This document shows, piece by piece, positions 38,000-46,148 of a stretch of DNA of 64,000 bases; positions within the stretch are counted from its first letter, which is position 1; each line of letters begins with the position of its first letter. Source of the stretch: Paenibacillus agaridevorans (GTDB taxonomy: Bacteria; Bacillota; Bacilli; Paenibacillales; Paenibacillaceae); assembly GCF_003112455.1 (NCBI RefSeq), contig NZ_BDQX01000291.1:76897-140896 (forward strand), given 5' to 3'. The notes below the pieces were generated by a model. It was not told the DNA's origin and made no database searches. It was given only the letters and a program-made list of their open reading frames with translations. The position numbers were made by a program, and so were the translations under genes.

Positions 38000-40900
38000 A
38001 TGGCCTATAGAGGGGCAATTTTGATAGCATTTGTATTTCTGCTGATGGGAGCCGGCTCGGTAATGGCTGCCGGTCAGCCCTGGCAGAAGCTGTCGGGCGG
38101 TACGTTTAATGGCCAGATCATGCCGTTTGAAGCGGTGAGCACGTTAGATGGCCTAAGCATAACGGGCAGCGGAAACTACGATTTTGGAGGAGGAGCGGCA
38201 GGCGTGCTGCTCAAGAAGTCGGTTGACCGAAAAAAATTTTCCATGACGATGCGCATCGATAAAGTGGCAGGTTGGGGAAAGGACGGCGTGGATAGCTGGA
38301 TTAATTTTAATTTGCTGCATGAGCCGCGTTACTTCTCGCTTGGCAATCCGGCGGCCGCCAAAGGTTTGACGGTTTTTATCCGGCCTCGTTCCACGGATTC
38401 GCTGGACATCGAAATCTACCGATTGTCCGAACCAAAGCCCGGCGACGAAGGGGATTTCGCACCAGGCTGGAAGGGGATTGGCGGCGGTACGATCAAGGCG
38501 ATCTGGAACAAGGATATCACATTTGAGATTCGGACCGACGAGAAGGCAGCTGGAGATTTATACATCAACGGCACCAAGATGGACAGCGAGATGGAACAGA
38601 TTGAGGACAAATGGTTTAAAAACGGGCAAGCGTATTTCTCCATAGGCGCGGCGGCGGGCACTGATACACCGTTTGCGTACACGCTCCGCAGCGTGCAAGG
38701 AGCCAAGGCGATGCTGGATACGCCGCCACCTACGGGCAAATATCTGGATACGCCAGGACATTGGGCGGAAAAGTCGATTGAGCGGGCTGCGCTGCAAGGT
38801 ATCGTGTTCGGTAATACGGACTACACGTTCCGGCCAAATCAGTCGATTACACGCGCCGAATTCGCGGTTATGTTAAATCGGGCGTTGAAATTGCCATCCG
38901 CTTCGGCGGGACAGCCTTTCCGCGATGTTGCTGCGGCCAGCTGGTATGCAGCGGATATCTCGAACGCATATGCCGCCGGTCTGGTGCAAGGCGTGGACGA
39001 AAATCGGTTTGCGCCGAATGCGGGTATTAGCCGTCAGCAGATGGCGGCGTTCCTGGTGCGGTCATACGCCTACAAGGGTGGAGACCCAAATGAGGGAACA
39101 ATGGACGCGTCCGCTTTGGCGGATGCCAATCAGGTATCGGCATGGGCGCAGGAGGATGTCGAGCGAGCGGTTGAACTGGAGCTTATGCGCGGCAGAAGCA
39201 ATGGCATGTTCGCTCCGGATGGGCAAGTGCTTCGTTCCGAAGCGGTGCAGGCATTGCTAAATGTACTGGATGCCATAGAAAAAAGGGGAGGCGGCGGAGA
39301 GCCGTCCTCTTCTCCTCCTACGGTAAAAGCGCCGTGGGAGATGGCGACGCTTAAACAGGCGCCAGCTTATGAGCGGGATCCTGCACGTGATGTCGGCAAC
39401 GTACAGGCCATCTGGTTCGAAGGGCAGCCTTATGAAGGACGGCAGACAAAAGTGTTCGCTTATATAGGGCTGCCGGAAGAAGCGAAGTCCGGCAAGGTTC
39501 CGGCTGTCGTGCTCGCGCATGGAGGACTCGGAACCGCTTTTGCCGATTGGGTCAAGCTGTGGAACGACAGAGGGTATGCCGCGATCGCGATGGACCTTGA
39601 GGGTAATGTTCCACCTTGGAACGCGGCAAAAGGATCGTATGATCGCCATGAATTCAGCGGTCCTGCCAATCAGGCCGTATGGCGCGATCTTAACAAGCCG
39701 GTAAAAGATCAGTGGACCTATCACGCAGTTGCCGATATTATCCTGTCTCATTCGCTGTTGCGCTCGATGCCGGCCGTGGACGAATCACGAATCGGACTTG
39801 TCGGCATTTCATGGGGCGGAGTATTGACCTCTATCACATCAGGTGTAGACGATCGTTTCAGCTTTGCCGCATCCGTCTACGGAGCCGGCCATGTCTCCGA
39901 CTCGCCCAGCTATTTTGGCGATACTTATCGCAGCTGGAACAAGGAGACGCAGCAGAAGTTCGATAGCCTGTGGGAGCCTGCCGCGTATTTGGCGAAAGCC
40001 TCCATGCCTATGCTGTGGCTAAACGGGGATGCCGACGAACATTTTCCGCTGAGCGTGTTCTCGCAATCGTATGAGACGGTTCCATCGGATTCGGTGCTAA
40101 GCATTCATCATGGCATGACGCACGGACAGGAGCAGGGGATGAGTCCGGAAGAACTATTTGCCTTTGCGGACAGCATAGTAGCTGGAGGCACGCCATTGCC
40201 GAAAATCGTTCGCTTTGAGCTTAATGGGAGGCAGCTCAGTATCGAGGCTGCATCTTCTTCGATTGCCGATGCGGAGCTTTACTACACAACGAAAGCGGCT
40301 AATGAGCTAAAGCCGCAGTGGACAAAAGTGAGTATGGATGCCGGTGCGGACGGCAAAACGTTTGCGGCACAATTGCCTGCGGAAGCAAAAGCTCATTATA
40401 TCAATTTGATTGACAAGAAGGGTCTTATCTCCAGCACTCCGTTGCAGGACGTTAAGACTTCCGGCGTTCGGATCAGCAGCGCTGTGACATCGGTAGAATG
40501 GCAGACTTTAGAAGGTGGTATTTTGAACGGCGCGCGAGCGCCGTTTTCTGTAACTGATGAAGATGACGGCATTGCGATTACAGGCCAGGGAAATTATGAT
40601 TTTGCAGGCCATGCTGCGGGCATTGTTCGAACGGAGGCTGTAGACCTCGGTCAGTTCGCGGTCGATCTAAGACTGGATCAGGTTGCGGGTTGGGGGAGCG
40701 AGGGGACGGACAGCTGGATTAACTTCAATTTGTTGAACCAGCCGACCTATTTTAAGCTGGGCGCGCCATCCGCAAGCAAAGGCTTGACGGTATTTGTTAG
40801 ACCTTATAGTGCCAATCGTCTGGATATCGAGGTTTATCGTCTGTCGGAGCCGCAGCCTGGAGACGAGAACGATTGGGTGCCAGGCTGGAAAGGGATCGGC

Positions 40901-42661
40901 GGAGGCAGTCTTGTTGCAAGCTGGAACACACCGCTTCGCTTCGAGGTCCGCACCGACGCTTTGGGAGAGCGTACGCTGTATGCGAACGGAACGCCAATAA
41001 GCGCGGATCTGTCTCAAATCGACAACAGCTGGTTTGTAAATGGCGATGCTTATTTTTCTATTGGAGCAGCTGCGTCAGGCGCGAATACTTTTGGTTATAG
41101 GCTGTTGAGCGTCGATGACCGTCCTGCGCTGCTGCGCTCTGCCTTTTATAACTGGAGTCGCTTGAAGGGCGGCATGCAAAACGGATTGTGGGCTCCGTTT
41201 GAGGCGGAGGAAGCCAGTGAAGGCATAGTGGTCACAGGGCAGGGCAATTACGATTTTACTGGTCATGCGGCGGGACTCGTATTAAATAGGAAGCTTCCGT
41301 CCGAACGTTTCGCCGTCGAGGTTATGTTAAGCGAGGTGCCAGGCTGGGGCAGCCAGGGCATAGACAGCTGGCTGAGCTTGAATTGGCTCAGCAGCCCCTC
41401 CTTTTTTCGGTTAGGAGATCCAGGCAGCGTCAAAGGATTAAACATATTTATTCGTCCGTATAGCGAGGATCGTCTGGATATCGAGGTATACCGGATTTCG
41501 GAGCCGCAAGCGGGAGATGAGCAAGACTGGGTGCCCGGCTGGAAGTGGATCGGCGGAGGCTCGATCAGCGCGAATTGGAATGACCTGCTGCGCTTCGAAT
41601 ACGGCCGTAATGCTGCCGGGACGCGTTTCCTGACGGTTAACGGCCAGCCGATTGCCGCTTCCACGGGGCTGGATCAGATTATGGACAACTGGTTTAGCGG
41701 AGGCAAGGCATATTTTTCGATCGGGGCCGCAACAGCTTCCAGCAATCCGTTTCAATATCGATTACTGTCCATCAACGATATCGGAGTCGGCATCGACTCA
41801 TTGCCGGAGTCGACAAATTGGCTGCTGGATCCGGAGTTTGCCCAAGGAGCACAAGTGTATCATCCCGCACAAGGCGGCGTGCAGGTGACGGGGGTTGTTG
41901 ATTTCGGCAAGGATATCTACGGCTACACGCCCATATGGAATTTTTCGCAGTGGAATTCAAGGAGCGATCTCGCTTCTATTGCCGGCGTGCGGGCCGGCAG
42001 TCGATATCTATACAGCAACGCGTACAAGACGGTTGCGCTCGACGACGACGGCACGCTCGAGCTGTCCGTAGATGCGGGACTTGAATATGACGAGCCGCGA
42101 GACAGTGTGTCTGACCCGTGGCTGCATCTCTATCTGGAGCAGCGCATCGGCTCGCCGCGTTCCTTATCGTTAAATCACGATCTCAATGTCAGGTTCGATA
42201 CAAGGATTACGGAGATGCAGTCGTTGATGAATCCGGTCGATTACAATCCGGCTTATCATGCGGCAATGGCGGTCGTGTATCTTATTTTAAATGACAGCGG
42301 AGGCAGCGGCGATTTTATTAATTTCGGGATACCGATCTTTGACAGCCGTTATACATATGTCCCGGCTTCGTGGCATATCGACAGCGGATTTCATCCTTCG
42401 GGCGATACTCATCAGTTGATTTATACACTCGGAGCGTCATCGATTTATAACGAACCGACAGGCAATGGCAATTGGCAGTCGGTTGATCTGGATCTCAAGG
42501 CATCGATACTGGACGCGCTAACGGTAGCCAAAAATAATGGGTTTTTGACGGATGTCGCCTATGAAGAGCTTGAATTGTCCGCTGTCTACATCGGCTGGGA
42601 GGTTCCTGGCATCTACAAGGCAGGCATGCAGATTAAAAATTTATCCATCACGGAAGTTTAA
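38000..42661 (+). CDS. Giant SLH surface protein with GNYDF-type modules and acetyl-esterase-like hydrolase
   Basis: 1553 residues. The order is: signal peptide (1-24, to VMAAG); module copy 1; three SLH repeats (nt about 38740-39275; GHWAEKSIERAALQGIVFGN first); an alpha/beta hydrolase of the dienelactone hydrolase/acetyl xylan esterase type (about 450-735); a small beta domain; module copies 2 and 3 (GQGNYDFAGHAAGIV, GQGNYDFTGHAAGLV); and a C-terminal domain also found as the separate lipoprotein at 32942. The catalytic triad is S604 in GISWGG, D677 in NGDADEH and H708 in HHGMTHGQ. It begins 4 nt after the other giant gene, so both are made together. Confidence 0.9.
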   Translation: MAYRGAILIAFVFLLMGAGSVMAAGQPWQKLSGGTFNGQIMPFEAVSTLDGLSITGSGNYDFGGGAAGVLLKKSVDRKKFSMTMRIDKVAGWGKDGVDSWINFNLLHEPRYFSLGNPAAAKGLTVFIRPRSTDSLDIEIYRLSEPKPGDEGDFAPGWKGIGGGTIKAIWNKDITFEIRTDEKAAGDLYINGTKMDSEMEQIEDKWFKNGQAYFSIGAAAGTDTPFAYTLRSVQGAKAMLDTPPPTGKYLDTPGHWAEKSIERAALQGIVFGNTDYTFRPNQSITRAEFAVMLNRALKLPSASAGQPFRDVAAASWYAADISNAYAAGLVQGVDENRFAPNAGISRQQMAAFLVRSYAYKGGDPNEGTMDASALADANQVSAWAQEDVERAVELELMRGRSNGMFAPDGQVLRSEAVQALLNVLDAIEKRGGGGEPSSSPPTVKAPWEMATLKQAPAYERDPARDVGNVQAIWFEGQPYEGRQTKVFAYIGLPEEAKSGKVPAVVLAHGGLGTAFADWVKLWNDRGYAAIAMDLEGNVPPWNAAKGSYDRHEFSGPANQAVWRDLNKPVKDQWTYHAVADIILSHSLLRSMPAVDESRIGLVGISWGGVLTSITSGVDDRFSFAASVYGAGHVSDSPSYFGDTYRSWNKETQQKFDSLWEPAAYLAKASMPMLWLNGDADEHFPLSVFSQSYETVPSDSVLSIHHGMTHGQEQGMSPEELFAFADSIVAGGTPLPKIVRFELNGRQLSIEAASSSIADAELYYTTKAANELKPQWTKVSMDAGADGKTFAAQLPAEAKAHYINLIDKKGLISSTPLQDVKTSGVRISSAVTSVEWQTLEGGILNGARAPFSVTDEDDGIAITGQGNYDFAGHAAGIVRTEAVDLGQFAVDLRLDQVAGWGSEGTDSWINFNLLNQPTYFKLGAPSASKGLTVFVRPYSANRLDIEVYRLSEPQPGDENDWVPGWKGIGGGSLVASWNTPLRFEVRTDALGERTLYANGTPISADLSQIDNSWFVNGDAYFSIGAAASGANTFGYRLLSVDDRPALLRSAFYNWSRLKGGMQNGLWAPFEAEEASEGIVVTGQGNYDFTGHAAGLVLNRKLPSERFAVEVMLSEVPGWGSQGIDSWLSLNWLSSPSFFRLGDPGSVKGLNIFIRPYSEDRLDIEVYRISEPQAGDEQDWVPGWKWIGGGSISANWNDLLRFEYGRNAAGTRFLTVNGQPIAASTGLDQIMDNWFSGGKAYFSIGAATASSNPFQYRLLSINDIGVGIDSLPESTNWLLDPEFAQGAQVYHPAQGGVQVTGVVDFGKDIYGYTPIWNFSQWNSRSDLASIAGVRAGSRYLYSNAYKTVALDDDGTLELSVDAGLEYDEPRDSVSDPWLHLYLEQRIGSPRSLSLNHDLNVRFDTRITEMQSLMNPVDYNPAYHAAMAVVYLILNDSGGSGDFINFGIPIFDSRYTYVPASWHIDSGFHPSGDTHQLIYTLGASSIYNEPTGNGNWQSVDLDLKASILDALTVAKNNGFLTDVAYEELELSAVYIGWEVPGIYKAGMQIKNLSITEV

Positions 42662-42687
42662 CGGATGCAGGGAGAGAGGAACAGGTT

Positions 42688-43680
42688 ATGAAAGGAAAAG
42701 CGGTAGTATTCGATGATCGGCTAAAGGTGCAAGTGAGAGAGGTTGAGCTGCCCGAACCGGGACCGCAGGACGTCGTCATCGACGTTAAGGTGTCGTGGAT
42801 CAGCAACGGAACGGAGTCGTCGTTTTTAAGGGGGGAGCGGCTCGGCGGAGATACTCCGTATGTGACTGGAGCCGCATGGCCATTCCCGATCGTTGCTGGC
42901 TATCAAAAGACGGGGAGGGTTCGTTCGGTCGGTGCCGAAGTGACGGATTTTTCTCCCGGAGACCATGTGTTTGCAACGTTAAGCAAGGTAAACGGAATGT
43001 TTGATCCGATGGCTGGTCATGTGAGTCCCGCCATTACGCCGGCGGATCAGGTATGGAAACTGCCAGAAGGTGCGGATGGTACGGCGTTTAGCGGCACGGT
43101 GCTGGCGCAAGTCGGCTACAATTGCGGGATGCGGCCCGCCGTGTCACCCGGCAATTGCGCGATTGTACTTGGTGACGGGATGGTTGGTCACTGGACTGCA
43201 CAGACGCTGCTGCACCGCCAGGCAGACGTATTGGTGGCGGGCAAACACGATTATCGGCTGCAGATGCTGGCCAGCGGGTTAAAGGGGAAAAATATTACCG
43301 TTAGCCCGCTCAGGACTGCGGCGACGGAGTTTCTAAAGGGCAGGGGGGTAGCCATAATCGTCGATACGGTAGGCGATCTCGGCGCCGTAGACGAGCTGCT
43401 GCCTCTGCTCGAACGTAATTCGTATTTTGTATCTGCCGGTTTTTACGGCCGAGCCGGATCCTTTGATATACAGAAGCTGCGAAATCAGGAAATTACGCTC
43501 CAGGCACCTTCCGGATGGACGCGCGGAAGGATCAATGAAACGATTGCCGGGATACACGACGGTTGGCTGAATACGCAGTCGCTTGTGACGCATCGTTTTC
43601 CAGTTGATCAAGCGGCCGACGCTTGGCGCCTCATAGCGGATCGAACAGAACCACATCTTGGAGTAGTGTTGGACTGGTGA
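42688..43680 (+). CDS. MDR family dehydrogenase without catalytic zinc
   Basis: 330 residues. The N-terminal GroES-like part (SWISNGTESSFLRGER, FPIVAGYQKTGRVRSVG, FSPGDHVFATL) and Rossmann part (IVLGDGMVGHWTAQTL) resemble zinc-binding-dehydrogenase-like proteins of the BchC type. The usual catalytic Cys and His-Glu pair are missing, so it does not bind catalytic zinc in the standard way. The genetic setting suggests oxidation of a sugar or inositol-like intermediate, paired with the isomerase/epimerase that follows 38 nt later. Confidence 0.82.
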   Translation: MKGKAVVFDDRLKVQVREVELPEPGPQDVVIDVKVSWISNGTESSFLRGERLGGDTPYVTGAAWPFPIVAGYQKTGRVRSVGAEVTDFSPGDHVFATLSKVNGMFDPMAGHVSPAITPADQVWKLPEGADGTAFSGTVLAQVGYNCGMRPAVSPGNCAIVLGDGMVGHWTAQTLLHRQADVLVAGKHDYRLQMLASGLKGKNITVSPLRTAATEFLKGRGVAIIVDTVGDLGAVDELLPLLERNSYFVSAGFYGRAGSFDIQKLRNQEITLQAPSGWTRGRINETIAGIHDGWLNTQSLVTHRFPVDQAADAWRLIADRTEPHLGVVLDW

Positions 43681-43718
43681 AAAATAAACAAAATAATAAA
43701 TCCATTGGAGGAAGTAAA

Positions 43719-44708
43719 ATGACCTTTGCAGGATATGCCGTAATATTGTCCAATCTCGGCTCGAGTTCGGACCGTTTCGTCCCGACGGGCTACGGGGATC
43801 GTTATACGATCGAGCAGCTATTTGAAAGAGCGGCTCAAATTCCCCAAGTCGGGGCAGTCGAGCTGGTTGGCACTTGGCATGTGACCGAAGGGAACGTAAG
43901 GCAGCTAAAGGATTGTCTGGACAGAACCGGGCTCAAGCTGGCCTCCATTATTCCGGATCATTTTGGCCAACCAAAGTGGAAAAAGGGAAGTTTTGCATCC
44001 AAGGAGGCGTCCATACGCGCCGAAGCGATTTCGCATACGAAGGAAATGGCCGATGTTGCGGTGGAACTCGGGTGTGATCTGCTTTCGTTATGGCCGGGAC
44101 AAGACGGTTACGATTATTTATTTCAGTCGGATTATGTGCAGGAGCGGCAATGGTTCGTAGAGGGGATCCGGGAAGCAAGCCAGCATCGCAGCGATGTGCG
44201 CTATAGCCTGGAGTACAAAATCAAGGAACCGCGTACGCACGGCCTGCTCAGTACGGCTGCAAACGCTCTGCTGATCGCGCAGCAAGCGGGAGGAGACAAT
44301 GTGGGCGTAACGATTGACTTTGGTCATTCGCTTAACGCTTACGAGACGCCAGCCGAGGCGGCCGCTTTGCTGCAGCAATACGGCGGCAAGCTGTTCCATG
44401 TCCATATGAACGACAACTATCGTCATTGGGACGATGATATGATTGTAGGCAGCGTGCATACGATCGAGACGCTAGAGTTCTTCTATTGGCTGCGGCGCCT
44501 GGGCTACCAAGGCTGGTTGTCCATCGACCAGTATCCATATCGCGAGGACGGTCTGGCTGCGGTACGCGAGGGTGTGCTGGCGATGGAGGCTTTTAACCGT
44601 CTGCTTGATTCCATACCTTCTGGTGAGCTGGAGGGAATTATAGCAAGGGGCGAGGCTACAGAGTCGACTGTCTATTTGCGAAACTTGCTGCTCCGTCCGA
44701 TTACTTAG
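43719..44708 (+). CDS. TIM-barrel sugar isomerase/epimerase
   Basis: 329 residues of the xylose isomerase-like (AP endonuclease 2) superfamily. Candidate metal ligands are Glu in YSLEYKIKEP, Asp/His in VTIDFGHSLNAYE, His in HVHMNDNY and a Glu/Asp in WLSIDQYP near the C-terminus. LLSLWPGQDGYDY resembles the substrate strand of the L-rhamnose isomerase/tagatose epimerase type proteins, which would agree with the rhamnosidase in the locus, but the exact substrate is not certain. ATG 43719 has GGAGG about 8 nt upstream; the frame reaches back into the preceding gene. Last gene of the carbohydrate locus. Confidence 0.85.
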   Translation: MTFAGYAVILSNLGSSSDRFVPTGYGDRYTIEQLFERAAQIPQVGAVELVGTWHVTEGNVRQLKDCLDRTGLKLASIIPDHFGQPKWKKGSFASKEASIRAEAISHTKEMADVAVELGCDLLSLWPGQDGYDYLFQSDYVQERQWFVEGIREASQHRSDVRYSLEYKIKEPRTHGLLSTAANALLIAQQAGGDNVGVTIDFGHSLNAYETPAEAAALLQQYGGKLFHVHMNDNYRHWDDDMIVGSVHTIETLEFFYWLRRLGYQGWLSIDQYPYREDGLAAVREGVLAMEAFNRLLDSIPSGELEGIIARGEATESTVYLRNLLLRPIT

Positions 44709-44740
44709 TATTATCTCGTTCGGAGATCATATTAAAAAAG

Positions 44741-44776
44741 TAGGCCTCTACCTTTACAAAGGAATAGAGGTCTTCT
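44741..44776 (+). terminator. Terminator of the carbohydrate locus
   Basis: GGCCTCTA pairs with TAGAGGTC around a 13-nt loop and is followed by TTCTT. The A run before it also allows function on the other strand. Confidence 0.7.
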
Positions 44777-44790
44777 TGCTGTCTAGCTGT

Positions 44791-44829
44791 CACTATTTCT
44801 TGTCACTATTTCTTGTCATTATTTCCCGA
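44791..44829 (+). repeat. 13-bp tandem repeat, three copies
   Basis: TCACTATTTCTTG, TCACTATTTCTTG and TCATTATTTCCCG follow each other exactly, upstream of the polysaccharide deacetylase gene. It could be a slippage product or a phased regulator site. Confidence 0.75.
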
Positions 44830-44908
44830 ATGATGTTACTCTTTTGTAACTCTCTAAATCTATTCTTCCGATAAGATTAAACTATCAGCAGATTAGAAGG
44901 TGAGAAGG

Positions 44909-46066
44909 ATGGACAGGACAAAAAAACGTCGTCGTCGGAGATTGGTTCTATTAATGGTTATTGTGGCGGTTTTCTTCTGGGTTGCCGGCTGCGCGGCAGG
45001 GAGATCGATGTCGATGGGGATGTCGGCAATCATCCCGTCCGTCGTCAAAGGCGGAGAGACGATCCAAGGCGGAACGGCTTCAGGCTCGGGTAACGGAGGC
45101 GGAGGGGCAGCGGATCAGGACGGTACGTTGACCGGCGTCGGAGGCTCCGGAGACCAGGGCGGCTCTGGCGAGCCGCAAAACGGGCATGGAACGGGAAGCG
45201 GAAGTCAGAGCGGCTCCTCCGGCAACGGCAGCTCGGGAGGAAGTGCGGGCAACGGTGGCGATAATGCCGGCGGCAACGGAACAGAAGGAGCAAACGGCCA
45301 AAACGGCAATGGTGACGGAGGAAAGAATGGCAGCACGGGCACTGGTGCGGGAATCGGAGCAGGTAACGGTAATGGCTCCGTTAACGGAGGGACTGGCTCC
45401 GGCAATTCCGGAGGCAAACCTGGCGAAGGCGCCAATGCCGGCGGTCAGCCGGATAAACCGTCCGTTCCGGCAGAGCAAGGAAATAGCGATAATGGCAAGA
45501 AGCTGGTGGCACTCACTTTCGACGACGGTCCTGATAAAAAATATACGACGGCGATTTTGGATATTTTGAAGGAAAAAGGGGTCAAAGCGACGTTCTTTGT
45601 CGTTGGCCAGCAAGTGAAGTTGTATCCCGAGGTGCTGCAGCGCATTGCGGACGAAGGACATACGATCGGCAATCATTCGCAAAATCATAAAGATCTCAAG
45701 AAACAAGAGAAATCGGTCATCCTGGAGCAGATTAATAAAACGGATGAGGCGATCAAGGAAGTGCTCGGCGAGAAGCCGATATGGTTCCGGGCTCCATACG
45801 GGTCGATGTCGGATACGGTAAAGCAGATTCTTAAAGCGCAAGACCGGGTGCACACGGGCTGGACGGTGGACACGAGGGATTGGGCGGGTACTTCTCCCGC
45901 CGACATGCGTCAGATGATTATTCAAGACACGAAGCCTAATGGTATAATATTAATGCATTCATTCGGAAGCAAGCATATTAAGAATACGGTCGAGGCGCTG
46001 CCGGGGATTATCGACGACCTGCATAAGTTGGGTTACACGCTCGTTACGGTGGACGAACTGCCTTGA
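44909..46066 (+). CDS. Lipoprotein polysaccharide deacetylase with long Gly/Asn/Ser linker
   Basis: 385 residues. A very basic N-terminus (DRTKKRRRRR) and one hydrophobic segment ending VAGCA give a probable lipobox. A low-complexity Gly/Asn/Ser/Thr linker of about 150 residues follows, then a NodB domain (about 200-385). All five NodB motifs are present: TFDDGPD, HSQNH, RAPYG, DTRDW and IILMH. So it should be an active metal-dependent deacetylase on the cell surface, acting on peptidoglycan or another N- or O-acetylated glycan. The linker may let the enzyme reach through the wall. ATG 44909 has AGAAGG 9 nt upstream; GTG 44900 is less likely. Confidence 0.9.
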   Translation: MDRTKKRRRRRLVLLMVIVAVFFWVAGCAAGRSMSMGMSAIIPSVVKGGETIQGGTASGSGNGGGGAADQDGTLTGVGGSGDQGGSGEPQNGHGTGSGSQSGSSGNGSSGGSAGNGGDNAGGNGTEGANGQNGNGDGGKNGSTGTGAGIGAGNGNGSVNGGTGSGNSGGKPGEGANAGGQPDKPSVPAEQGNSDNGKKLVALTFDDGPDKKYTTAILDILKEKGVKATFFVVGQQVKLYPEVLQRIADEGHTIGNHSQNHKDLKKQEKSVILEQINKTDEAIKEVLGEKPIWFRAPYGSMSDTVKQILKAQDRVHTGWTVDTRDWAGTSPADMRQMIIQDTKPNGIILMHSFGSKHIKNTVEALPGIIDDLHKLGYTLVTVDELP

Positions 46067-46076
46067 CCCTTGAACA

Positions 46077-46123
46077 ACCTTTAGAAATACGTGTCAACCT
46101 CTAGAAATACGTGTCAACCTCTA
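46077..46123 (+). repeat. 20-bp tandem repeat, two and a third copies
   Basis: ACCTTTAGAAATACGTGTCA is followed by ACCTCTAGAAATACGTGTCA and then ACCTCTA, directly before the ribosome site of the next gene. Copy number may vary between strains. Confidence 0.85.
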
Positions 46124-46148
46124 AAAGAGAAGAAGGAGATCATCAGCT

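Noticed and set aside
45080..45925. 281-codon frame antisense to the polysaccharide deacetylase
   Set aside because: Caused by the low-complexity Gly/Asn/Ser linker; no signals for translation.
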